A stretch of 31,804 nt of DNA from Actinomyces sp. (GTDB lineage: Bacteria > Actinomycetota > Actinomycetes > Actinomycetales > Actinomycetaceae), in NCBI RefSeq assembly GCF_030530635.1, contig NZ_JAUMUL010000040.1, positions 1 to 31,804 of the forward strand, given 5' to 3'. Below the pieces are notes generated by a model. That model was not told where the DNA came from. It searched no databases and worked only from the letters and a program-made list of their open reading frames with translations. Each line of letters begins with the position of its first letter. Positions within the stretch are counted from its first letter, which is position 1. A program made the position numbers and the translations under genes. Below are positions 1 to 7,047 of the stretch, piece by piece.

Positions 1-50
1 CGGTGGTGTGGGCGTGCCGGGGACGTCATGAACACGTGTTGGCGCCATCG

Positions 51-108
51 ACACGTGTTTTGGAGGTTTGCACGTGCTAGACACCTGCAAACCTCCAAAA
101 ACACGTGT
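51..108. repeat. Long inverted repeat (22-bp arms) with CACGTG cores
   Basis: Arms at 51-72 and 86-108 are reverse complements apart from one extra A in the right arm, around a 13-nt loop. Each arm begins or ends with ACACGTGT, and a further ACACGTGTT lies at 32-40. No gene is clearly associated with it and no T-tract follows on either strand. It could be a bidirectional terminator-like hairpin, a protein-binding palindrome or the remnant of a small mobile element. The sequence alone does not decide. Confidence 0.7.
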
Positions 109-161
109 GCTCGGACCGAAGTCGTGTCTGCGAGGTCAACTCGTGTACTCCAGCCCCGCGG

Positions 162-210
162 CCAGACGCCGCATCACACCCCGACCCGCCACATCACACC
201 CTCCGGCGGA
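162..210. repeat. CATCACACCC repeat, left-end copy
   Basis: CATCACACC occurs twice with a 20-nt period (172-180 and 192-200) and is followed by CTCCGGCGGA. The same double-unit element occurs in opposite orientation at the right end of the window (31755-31804). This marks it as a dispersed intergenic repeat rather than part of a gene. The rest of 1-297 holds no ORF that looks coding. Confidence 0.6.
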
Positions 211-297
211 TGGTGCTGTCCTGGCGACCCAGGATACCGGCGTCGCGGTTGCGGTGCGCATGAAGCATCGCGATCTGGACTGCGATAGCACCGGCTG

Positions 298-775
298 CTA
301 CGACTCAGCGGCCCAGTAGTTCCTCATTGAGTCGAAGTGCAGGGCGTGCAGGCGCTCGGGTGCAAGCACGACGGGCTTGCCCTTAATCCGTGCGGTGAGA
401 TCCCCGAGCACGGTACGCAGTGCGCCGGGCGCCAACGGCGTCGGCGCCGCCGGACGGTAGTAGGCCACGGTGATGTGGGGCGTGAACGGCCCGGAGGGAA
501 CGATCTCATCGAATAGGGCTCGTACCGACAGCAGCTTGTAATGCTCAGCCTCGTCCACGGCCCTGATCCCGACGACGACGCTCGTGTTCACCAGGTTGAA
601 CACCGCCGTACAGCTGGCGCGAATGGGGCAAATTGCGCGCGCCCGCGCCACCAACTCCGAGGCCGCCGCCGCCCTCGGTGAGATGACGCGCTGCGGCCGT
701 TAGGAGGCGGCCATCGCAGACCGTCATCAGCGGCAGCCGTTCGGCACGGCCATGAAGCACAGCTGCGGGGAACAA
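298..775 (-). pseudogene. Decayed 2H phosphoesterase-like (LigT/2'-5' RNA ligase fold) gene
   Basis: The readable 3' part (298-654) encodes about 118 residues. It has one HxT-type motif (PHITVAYY) preceded by a strand-helix pattern and ends in an L-x5-FDSM-x2-Y tail, as in the second half of two-histidine phosphoesterases. Complete members are about 170-190 residues and carry two HxT motifs; the first is absent. Upstream coding-like sequence (to about 775) continues in another frame, and the switch lies at a GCC-rich microsatellite near 660-672. The frame of the 3' part is closed by a stop at about 703. I read this as a frameshifted or truncated remnant. A short divergent protein starting at GTG 654 is the alternative. 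The family call rests on one motif and is tentative. Confidence 0.35.
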
Positions 776-791
776 TACCGAAGGGGCACCC

Positions 792-1367
792 TCACCGGAG
801 ACTGCCGTCCTTGGAGACCAGAATCATGATGAACTCAATGAAGGCCCAGATGCGGTTGCCCGTGGCGACGAGCCAAGCCGCCAGAGTACTCGCAACGAAT
901 CCAGGAGTCGCGCTATCAGCAATATCGCCGGTGACCGGATCCACGTTAGTCAATCCGATCACCAAGCCGACGAAGAACAGTACAATCACCGCCAGGGCAA
1001 GGCACAGGTGGATGATGCCATTGCGGGTCTGGCCGCGGTAGAAGTTGTGGATGCCCAGGCCGCCCAGGAAGAAGGCCAGCAGGGCTGCAGCCACCTTCGA
1101 CTTGGGCGGCGCATAGCTCGCCTGCCCATAGGGCACCGCATACGGGGCCGCACCGTAGGCCCCCGGTCGGCCATACGCCTGCTGACTGCTGGCATAACCC
1201 TGCTGTTGGAAGCCGTGCACCGGGGGCGTCCCCGCAGTCTGTCCGTAACCGGTGCCAGCAGGCTTCCCGTATCCACTCTCGGGTTGCTGTGAGCCTGCGT
1301 CGGCGGACTGCATGTAGTCGGCCGCATGCGGCCACTCGGGGTCAGGATTAGTGGGGATCTGAGTCAA
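792..1367 (-). CDS. TM2 domain membrane protein (copy 1)
   Basis: About 191 residues. The N-terminal half is low-complexity and rich in Gln, Gly, Tyr, Ser and Pro. It is followed by the TM2 signature: PPKSKVAAALLAFFLGGLG, then HNFYRGQ, then a second hydrophobic helix. A further hydrophobic segment (AAWLVATGNRIWAFIEFIMIL) precedes a GSLR end shared with the neighbouring paralog. I chose the TTG at 1367 because AAAGGG lies about 8 nt upstream; an ATG at 1313 has no visible ribosome site. Longer readings run through the hairpin at 1402-1437 and are unlikely. TM2 proteins are small two-helix membrane proteins of mostly unknown role. This one and the next gene probably arose by tandem duplication. 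Confidence 0.8.
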   Translation of the reverse strand: MTQIPTNPDPEWPHAADYMQSADAGSQQPESGYGKPAGTGYGQTAGTPPVHGFQQQGYASSQQAYGRPGAYGAAPYAVPYGQASYAPPKSKVAAALLAFFLGGLGIHNFYRGQTRNGIIHLCLALAVIVLFFVGLVIGLTNVDPVTGDIADSATPGFVASTLAAWLVATGNRIWAFIEFIMILVSKDGSLR

Positions 1368-1401
1368 GACCGATGCCCTTTCAAGAGACCTGAACAACAC
1401 G

Positions 1402-1437
1402 GCAGGCGTGGCGGGCCCACACGCCCGCCACGCCTGC
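1402..1437 (-). terminator. Perfect 15-bp hairpin between the TM2 genes
   Basis: Arms 1402-1416 and 1423-1437 are perfect reverse complements around a 6-nt loop. The hairpin lies about 90 bp after the stop of TM2 copy 2 and 35 bp before the start of copy 1. It probably terminates the copy 2 transcript or reduces read-through. There is no T-tract on the minus strand, so a rho-independent mechanism is not certain. Confidence 0.6.
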
Positions 1438-1524
1438 TTTACAGCTGCCGCCCGTCCCACCGGCCGGGCAGGCGTACATACCGCGCCCACCGGCGGTCGA
1501 AGCGGCGATCGGACCGGGAGGTAC

Positions 1525-1977
1525 TCAGCGAAGGCTGCCGTCGTTGGACACCAGGATCATGATGAACTCGACGAAGGCCCAGATGTTGTTACCGGCAGCG
1601 AGCAGCCACCCCAGGAGCGCGAACAAACCGAACCCGGCGGCGCCGGCGTCGTTGATCTCCCCGGTGGTCGAGTCGATACTGCCCGCCGCCGAGATCGCGC
1701 CAATGAAGATGAGCACGATCGCCGCACCGATGAGGCACAGGTGGATGACACCGTTGCGGGTCTGGCCGCGGTAGAAGTTGTGGATACCGAAGAAGCCGAA
1801 GAAGAAGGCCAGCAGCGCCGCCGCCACCTTCGACTTGGGCTCGACGTATCCACCCTGACCGTAGGGGGCGCCGTGTGCCGGCGCACCGTAACCGGGCTGG
1901 CTGTTGGTGTAAGCCTGCTGCTGACCGCCGTAGGCCGGGGGCTGCGGCGGCTGGCTGGGAGGTGGGGTCTGGGCCAT
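1525..1977 (-). CDS. TM2 domain membrane protein (copy 2)
   Basis: 150 residues, starting at an ATG with GGAG about 8-9 nt upstream. The first ~55 residues are Pro, Gln, Tyr and Gly rich (PPPSQPPQPPAYGG, YGAPAHGAPYG). Then comes the TM2 core EPKSKVAAALLAFFFG-FFGIHNFYRGQ with two helices, and a third hydrophobic stretch ending in GSLR. The HNFYRGQTRNG block is identical to copy 1, and the DNA there is nearly identical as well, which supports a recent tandem duplication. The protein is predicted to sit in the cytoplasmic membrane with a disordered tail. It is divergent from the glycosyltransferase gene at 2182. No specific function can be read from the sequence. Confidence 0.85.
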   Translation of the reverse strand: MAQTPPPSQPPQPPAYGGQQQAYTNSQPGYGAPAHGAPYGQGGYVEPKSKVAAALLAFFFGFFGIHNFYRGQTRNGVIHLCLIGAAIVLIFIGAISAAGSIDSTTGEINDAGAAGFGLFALLGWLLAAGNNIWAFVEFIMILVSNDGSLR

Positions 1978-2181
1978 GAATGAGTCTCCAATACGTGATA
2001 TCGATGTGGTCCGCGGCGCGGACACGCCTCATACCGGTAATTCGGTTCTACGCCAGCTTGTCGCATGACGGCACATCGATGCAAGTTGGCCGGCGCGACT
2101 GTGGGTTTATTAATGCTCCGATACGCACGGCACGCCGTCGAAAGTGCCTCGCATCACACGACATTGAGGCAAGATCACCCC

Positions 2182-3600
2182 ATGAGAACTATCGACGTCG
2201 CCCCCCTCCCGCTGTCGGACCTCGAGAGCCACCTTGACGAGGTCGCCACGCGGCGCCTGCGCGACGGCGTCGCCGCCGCCCGCACCCTACTGGAAGGACG
2301 CACCGTCTGGACGATCACTCCGACGTCCGCGGCGGCGTCGGGCCCCGCGGAGATCGTCGCCCCACTGGTCGGTTACGCACTGGACATCGGCGTGGACGCC
2401 CGGTGGCTGGTGCTCGACGCGCCGCGGGAGTTCACCACCATCTCCGCCCGCCTGCACGCCGGCATCCACGGCGACCGCGGAGACGGCGGCAAGCTCGGCG
2501 AGAAACAGCGCGACATCTACGAGCACGTGATCGCCTCCAATGCAGAGAACGTGATCGACGATATTCGCGACGGCGACGTCGTCATCCTCCACGACCCGCC
2601 CACGGCCGGACTGGCCAAGGCACTCAAGGCGGCCGGCGCAACCGTCATCTGGCGCTGCCACCTGGGCGCGCAGGACACGGGAGACACCGGCCAACGCGCC
2701 TGGGCATTCCTGGACCGCTACCTGGAGGAGGCCGACCTCGTAGTCGTTTCCCGCCCGAACTACCGGCCTCCCTTCGTGGAGCCGGAGCGGTGCACGGTGA
2801 TCGCCCCCTCAATCAACCCCGACTCCCCCAAGAACCGGGTACTGGACCTGGACGAGGCCTGGTCGGTGGCGCGGCTGGCCGGAGTGTTCGCCGGTGAGCC
2901 ACCCTTCGATGCGGTCGCCCTTGTACACGAGGACGGGCGCCCCGACGCGATTCGCGAACTGCCGTCGTTGGCTGGTGCGGGACTGCCGGTGCCGCAGGGG
3001 GTGCGTGTGATCACTCAGGTGTCCCGGTGGGACCGGCTCAAGGGCGGCAAGGAGCTGATCGACGCCTTCGCCGCCAATATTGCGGCACTACCCCCCGATG
3101 CGCACCTGCTGCTGGTGGGCCCCGACCCGGATCCCGAGCGCGACCCCGAATCCGCAGCAGTGCTGGGCGAGGTGCTGGACCGCTGGGACCTGCTGCCGGA
3201 GTCGGTTGCGGCGCGCGTGCATATCGCGGCCGTGCCCATGCACGACCGGGACGTCAACGCCACCGTGGTCAACGCCGTCCAGCGCGTGGCCGATGTGGTC
3301 ACGCAGCGCTCGCTGGTGGAGGCCTTCGGGCTGCCGGTCGCCGAGGCGATGTGGAAGAAGGCGCCCGTGGTCGCCTCTGCCGTAGGCGGCATTCAGGATC
3401 AGATCGACGACGGCGTCGACGGCGTACTGGTGGACCCCGCCGACGGCGCGGCCTGGGCGCAGGCGGTAGCCGACGTGCTGCGCTTCCCCGAGCGTGCGAG
3501 CGAAATGGGGCTGGCGGCGCACGAGTCGGTGCGTCGGGAGTTCCTGCCCGACCGACACCTACTGGATCTGGTAGACGCCATCGCCCACGCCCTGGAGTGA
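2182..3600 (+). CDS. GT4-family glycosyltransferase, trehalose synthase (TreT)-like
   Basis: 472 residues, starting at an ATG with GAGG about 12 nt upstream; longer ORF starts read through the divergent promoter region. Two Rossmann halves are visible. The N-terminal half (about 40-210) contains VVILHDPPTAGL and ATVIWRCHLG, as in archaeal and actinobacterial TreT. The C-terminal nucleotide-sugar half (about 275-470) has VSRWDRLKGG at 280-289 and the GT4 E-x7-E motif in EAFGLPVAEAM (E380, E388). Characterised TreT enzymes make trehalose from NDP-glucose and glucose in the cytoplasm. That activity is inferred here from family resemblance; another retaining GT4 specificity is possible. The gene appears monocistronic. 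Confidence 0.8.
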   Translation: MRTIDVAPLPLSDLESHLDEVATRRLRDGVAAARTLLEGRTVWTITPTSAAASGPAEIVAPLVGYALDIGVDARWLVLDAPREFTTISARLHAGIHGDRGDGGKLGEKQRDIYEHVIASNAENVIDDIRDGDVVILHDPPTAGLAKALKAAGATVIWRCHLGAQDTGDTGQRAWAFLDRYLEEADLVVVSRPNYRPPFVEPERCTVIAPSINPDSPKNRVLDLDEAWSVARLAGVFAGEPPFDAVALVHEDGRPDAIRELPSLAGAGLPVPQGVRVITQVSRWDRLKGGKELIDAFAANIAALPPDAHLLLVGPDPDPERDPESAAVLGEVLDRWDLLPESVAARVHIAAVPMHDRDVNATVVNAVQRVADVVTQRSLVEAFGLPVAEAMWKKAPVVASAVGGIQDQIDDGVDGVLVDPADGAAWAQAVADVLRFPERASEMGLAAHESVRREFLPDRHLLDLVDAIAHALE

Positions 3601-4058
3601 CCGCCCGCGAAGCGACCACGAGGTTATCCACAGATTTTATCCACAGCTTTGTGCACAGACCCGGAGACCGGGACGATTGCGCCACTCACCCTGTGGGCAG
3701 CGGCTCGGGCCGCTCCTCGTGCCGTCGCAATCCGCGTCAGCAGCACCGAACAGGCACCCTCACAATCCCAGTACAGCACTGACATCCACGCGGTCAAATC
3801 GCTGCAATCATGCGGTTTTGTAACGTCACGCTAAGCATCGGACTGTCAGCGCATTCACGCCAGAGCGCGTTTTCGTCGCACCTGTGGCATGACGCGGCGC
3901 AGCACCACTGCCGTCGGTGCAAGCCCGCGAAATCGCACACACCCCCTGTGGGGACACAAGAAGTTATCCACAGGCAATGGGGATGAGAGCAAGAATGAAC
4001 AGCCGCGTTATCCGCAACGTCCTTAAGCCCCGGCAGCACCCGCCGACGCGGACGCCGC
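3601..4058. other. Gene-free region with clustered DnaA-box-like 9-mers
   Basis: This 458-bp gap has no convincing ORF. It contains three exact TTATCCACA boxes on the plus strand (3624-3632, 3637-3645, 3964-3972), one TTATCCGCA (4008-4016) and a related TTGTGCACA (3649-3657). Several TGTGG half-boxes lie on the other strand. It may titrate or reload DnaA, or be a replication-associated site. No dnaA, dnaN or rpmH is nearby, so a chromosomal origin is not supported by context. Confidence 0.6.
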
Positions 4059-4385
4059 CTACAGGGACCGGACCGTGGAATCGAGAACCATGGCAGCGGC
4101 CCCCAGTGCCGCTGCGGTACCGCGGTTCCGGGAGAGCCTGACCGACACCGGGCGCGTGGATTGCGCCGCGTAACGCATCCGCACTTCACGCTCAATGACC
4201 GGCAGATACACCGCTCCGGCCACGGCAGCGCTGGGGCCGGTGAGAATGACGGTGTTGTTGTCCAATACATTGACTACGGAACGGATCGCTGCGGCCAAGG
4301 CGCGGCCCGATTCGTCTAAGAGTTCACGCGCGCCCTGGTTGCCCGAGTGAGCCGCCCGGGCGACGGCTGAGAAATCCGCCTCCAC
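4059..4385 (-). pseudogene. 3' remnant of a ROK-family sugar kinase/regulator gene
   Basis: About 108 residues resemble only the last third of a ROK protein. They include GARELLDESGRALAAAIRSV, then VVNVLDNNTVILTGPSAAVAG and a Gly/Ala-rich tail (NRGTAAALGAAAMVLDS). Complete ROK kinases and repressors are about 300-400 residues and carry an ATP motif and a zinc motif upstream, and none of that is present. The open frame runs back into the 3' end of purQ, so the missing 5' portion has been deleted or replaced at the purQ junction. The fragment probably has no kinase function. Confidence 0.6.
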
Positions 4386-4423
4386 CGATCCGCGGCCGCC
4401 GACCTCCTCGCCCAGCCCCGACC

Positions 4424-5119
4424 TCAGGCACCGACCAGCGCGCTGATGGCGGACTGGAACAGGCGCAGGCCGTCCACGCCCTGGCGCACCCCCGCGGCGG
4501 AGTCCGGACCGAAGCCGGGCTCGACGGCGTGCTCGGGGTGCGGCATGAGTCCGACGACGTTGCCGCGCGCGTTGCGCACGCCGGCGATGTCCCTGGCCGA
4601 ACCATTGGGGTTGCCCAGGTAGCGGAAGACGACGAGTCCCTCGCCCTCCAGGCGGTCCAGCTCGGCGGGTGAGGCGATGAAGTTGCCCTCGCCGTTCTTC
4701 AGCGGAATGACGATCTCCTCCCCCTCCTCGAACAGGTTGGTCCAGGCGGTGGTTGTGGATTCCACGCGCAGGCGCTGCTCACGGCAGATGAACTTCTGGT
4801 GGTCGTTGCGGATCAGCGCGCCGGGCAGCAGGTGCGCCTCGGTGAGGATCTGGAAGCCGTTGCAGATGCCGAGCACGGGCATGCCCCGCCCGGCGGCCGC
4901 GATGACCTCGTCCATGACGGGTGCGAAGCGGGCGATTGCGCCGCAGCGCAGGTAGTCGCCGTAGGAGAAGCCGCCCGGGACCACCACGGCGTCCACGCCG
5001 TGGATGTCGGCGTCCTTGTGCCACAGGGAGACGGGTTCGGCGCCGGCGAGCCGGACTGCGCGGGCGGCGTCGACGTCGTCGAGCGTGCCGGGGAAGGTGA
5101 TGACGCCGATGCGGGTCAC
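4424..5119 (-). CDS. purQ: Phosphoribosylformylglycinamidine synthase, glutaminase subunit PurQ
   Basis: 231 residues, full length. It is the glutaminase subunit of FGAM synthase: it hydrolyses glutamine and passes ammonia to PurL for conversion of FGAR to FGAM in purine synthesis. The class I glutamine amidotransferase nucleophile is C86 in GICNGFQ, and the His/Glu pair lies in PHPEH (H194, E196). The oxyanion region is VPGGFSYGDYLR. The start is a GTG that directly abuts the TGA of purS, so translation is probably coupled. purL, which usually follows in actinobacteria, is missing; a ROK remnant lies there instead. Confidence 0.97.
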   Translation of the reverse strand: MTRIGVITFPGTLDDVDAARAVRLAGAEPVSLWHKDADIHGVDAVVVPGGFSYGDYLRCGAIARFAPVMDEVIAAAGRGMPVLGICNGFQILTEAHLLPGALIRNDHQKFICREQRLRVESTTTAWTNLFEEGEEIVIPLKNGEGNFIASPAELDRLEGEGLVVFRYLGNPNGSARDIAGVRNARGNVVGLMPHPEHAVEPGFGPDSAAGVRQGVDGLRLFQSAISALVGA

Positions 5120-5407
5120 TCAGGCCTCCTCGGGGTTCGGCGCGGCGTCCGCGCCGTCGGCCGGGTCGGCGATGACGGAGACGACGTCCTCGATGATCGG
5201 GTTGGACAGAAGCTTCTCGGCGGCCTCGGCGGCGGCGGCCAGGTGGGCGTCGGTGACGGGACCGTCAACCGTGAGTTCGAAGCGGCGCCCTTGACGTACA
5301 CCGGTGAACTGTTCGAATCCCAGGCGGGGGAGGTTGCCCATGACAGCCTTGCCCTGCGGGTCAAGGATCTCGGGCTTGGGCATGACCTCGACGACGATGC
5401 GTCCCAT
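5120..5407 (-). CDS. purS: Phosphoribosylformylglycinamidine synthase subunit PurS
   Basis: 95 residues. PurS is the small structural subunit that bridges PurQ and PurL in the FGAM synthase complex. The sequence has the family pattern: VEVMPKPEILDPQGKAV near the start, then GNLPRLGF, then a second strand-helix unit ending NPIIEDVVSV. A short acidic C-terminal extension follows. The start at 5407 is preceded by AGGAGGA about 4 nt upstream; a longer upstream start lacks support. The gene is directly coupled to purQ. The 147-bp leader contains three tandem 23-bp repeats. Confidence 0.95.
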   Translation of the reverse strand: MGRIVVEVMPKPEILDPQGKAVMGNLPRLGFEQFTGVRQGRRFELTVDGPVTDAHLAAAAEAAEKLLSNPIIEDVVSVIADPADGADAAPNPEEA

Positions 5408-5487
5408 CGGTCCTCCTGATGCGGTCGGGCGGGAGCGGGTCCGCGCCCAGCCTACCCGGCCGCGCCCCATGAATCGGATTCGCCCGC

Positions 5488-5553
5488 AACTTCTACCGAT
5501 CTCGGCACGTAAGTTCTACCGATCTCGGCACGTAAGTTCTACCGATCTCGGCG
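5488..5553. repeat. Tandem 23-bp repeats (2.9 units) upstream of purS
   Basis: The core TTCTACCGATCTCGGCACGT repeats with AA(C/G) spacers at 5488-5510 and 5511-5533, with a partial third unit at 5534-5553. A related inverted copy lies upstream of purD (9361-9391). The array ends one base before the stop codon (5555-5557) of the membrane protein gene. It may be an intergenic repeat family or a set of operator-like sites. Confidence 0.85.
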
Positions 5554-5554
5554 A

Positions 5555-6433
5555 TTAGATCGTGCCGAGCCAGTCGCCGGCCAGTCGGACGGCCAGAATC
5601 CCACCGATGGCCAGGGCCAGTGTGCCCAGCAGCCATGCGGTCCCCAACACGGGCGCCAGGACGGCGCAAACCACCGCGGCGGCAAGCATGAAGCCGCCGA
5701 CGGCTCCGGCCACACCTGCCGGGGCGTGCACGGACTGGTCCACGGTGGAGGTACCCATCACCGGCTTGGGCCCGGAATCCACACGCACACTGCCCCAGCC
5801 GCCGGGCGCACCCGGTTCCCGCCGTCCCGACGGCAGCGCAGCAACTGACGCGCCGGCGGCCGCCAGGAGGTGATGCGGGTCGGCAGCGTCGACCGTGCCA
5901 GTGGTCAGGCCGGCCGCGGCGTCCAGGATCGTGGGCTCCCACCGCTCGGCCTCATGGCGCACGGCGGTGCCGCCGGCCCAGGCCAGGTAGCCGGCGGCCG
6001 ACACCAGTCCGGCGCCGCCGAGCACCACCACCAGCCACGGCGGCAGCCACGGGTGTCCCGCCTCGGCGTTGGTGGCCAGACGCATCGCCGACCAGGTGGC
6101 CAGGCCCAGCCCCACCACGGCGAACAGCACACCCGCCAGGCGTTGGCGCCGCACCGCCTGCGGCCAGGGAGTGTGCCCCGGCGTCCCGGAAACGGCCGGA
6201 GCCGCCGTGCGGCCCACACCCCAGTCGGTACCGGTTTGCCTGCGCCGAGCACGGGGCGTCTCACGCGGGTCCGCCGGTGAGCCCCAGTCGACGTCGGGCT
6301 CCGCCCGTAGCTCTTCGTCCGCGCGGCCGCGGTCCGTCCGGCCCGCGGCGTAGGCCGCTGCGCGCGCTCCGGTACCCCAGTCGACGGGGCCGCGTTCCTC
6401 CTCCCTGCGGCGGTCGCGCATGGGCGGTGTCAT
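5555..6433 (-). CDS. Hypothetical four-helix membrane protein with DWG repeats
   Basis: 292 residues, family not recognised. The N-terminal ~95 residues are charged and carry three spaced DWG motifs (VDWGTG, VDWGSP, TDWGVG). Hydrophobic segments follow around LAGVLFAVVGLGLATWSAM and WLVVVLGGAGLVSAAGYLAWA, plus two near the C-terminus (about 235-285). This gives a cytoplasmic tail and about four membrane helices. Its ATG overlaps the TGA of the upstream gene (ATGA at 6430-6433), so it is translationally coupled to the purC-linked operon. No catalytic motif is visible. Confidence 0.7.
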   Translation of the reverse strand: MTPPMRDRRREEERGPVDWGTGARAAAYAAGRTDRGRADEELRAEPDVDWGSPADPRETPRARRRQTGTDWGVGRTAAPAVSGTPGHTPWPQAVRRQRLAGVLFAVVGLGLATWSAMRLATNAEAGHPWLPPWLVVVLGGAGLVSAAGYLAWAGGTAVRHEAERWEPTILDAAAGLTTGTVDAADPHHLLAAAGASVAALPSGRREPGAPGGWGSVRVDSGPKPVMGTSTVDQSVHAPAGVAGAVGGFMLAAAVVCAVLAPVLGTAWLLGTLALAIGGILAVRLAGDWLGTI

Positions 6434-7047
6434 GCGATCACCTGCCCGAGGATGGAGGCCAGTCCGAGGGCGAGGAGCAGGAATCCGAGCGTGCCCGCCA
6501 GCAGCTGGAGCACCCGGATCAGGGTCTCGCCGACTCCGGTGCCGGCCAGCAGTTCGTCTGCCTTGCGGCCCGCGCCGGTGGTGGCCAGCGCGGTGGTCAG
6601 CGGCCCGGTGACGACGTCGAGTGTGGTCAGCTCCCGCCGCCCGGAAGAGTCCGGGATGATCAGGTCGGTGCCGGGCACCGTCAGTGGAGCATTGGCCTCG
6701 TCCGGCCGCGCCGATCCACCGGCGCCGCGCGCCGCCCCGCCCCGTCTGCGCCGGGCGAGCCTGGCCCGGTTGCGCTCCAGCCGCAGCCGGGGGGCGTTGA
6801 CGACCAGGGAGCGGGCCGGTACCCGCAGCAGTGCCAGCAGCCCGATGCCGACCATTATCAGCGCCACCCCACCGAGGATGGCGGACAGCCCGGAGGCGCC
6901 GAAGGCGCCGGCGGCCGCAGCGACCAGGGCGAGCAGCAGCACGATGCCAATACCTACCAGGACGATCACGAATCCCGGTCCCGGCCGGAAGCTGCGAGTC
7001 GTGCCGGGGAGGTCGGAGGCGGGGTCGGGGCTCAGAGGCGCGCTCAT
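6430..7047 (-). CDS. Hypothetical three-helix membrane protein
   Basis: 205 residues, family not recognised. Two adjacent hydrophobic segments lie near the N-terminus (GFVIVLVGIGIVLLLALVAA and SAILGGVALIMVGIGLLAL). A positively charged loop (RLERNRARLARRRRGG) and a polar Gly/Thr-rich region follow, then a C-terminal helix (LLAGTLGFLLLALGLASIL). The overall pattern is loosely like AmaP/DUF6286 envelope proteins, but I cannot confirm this. The start overlaps the purC stop by 4 bp and the stop overlaps the next start by 4 bp, giving a tightly coupled purC-membrane-membrane set. Confidence 0.7.
   Translation of the reverse strand: MSAPLSPDPASDLPGTTRSFRPGPGFVIVLVGIGIVLLLALVAAAAGAFGASGLSAILGGVALIMVGIGLLALLRVPARSLVVNAPRLRLERNRARLARRRRGGAARGAGGSARPDEANAPLTVPGTDLIIPDSSGRRELTTLDVVTGPLTTALATTGAGRKADELLAGTGVGETLIRVLQLLAGTLGFLLLALGLASILGQVIA

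Noticed and set aside
32..108. CACGTG motifs as eukaryotic-type E-boxes
   Set aside because: The organism is bacterial; the motif is better explained as part of the inverted repeat.
28..319. Short ORFs at the left end
   Set aside because: They overlap structured repeats, show no family and have no ribosome sites.
1368..1490. Extended N-terminus of TM2 copy 1
   Set aside because: The extension is translated through a perfect 15-bp terminator-like hairpin.
3601..4058. Chromosomal replication origin
   Set aside because: DnaA boxes are present but no dnaA, dnaN, rpmH or long AT-rich unwinding stretch is seen nearby.
5488..5553. CRISPR array
   Set aside because: The units are directly adjacent with no unique spacers and no cas genes are present.
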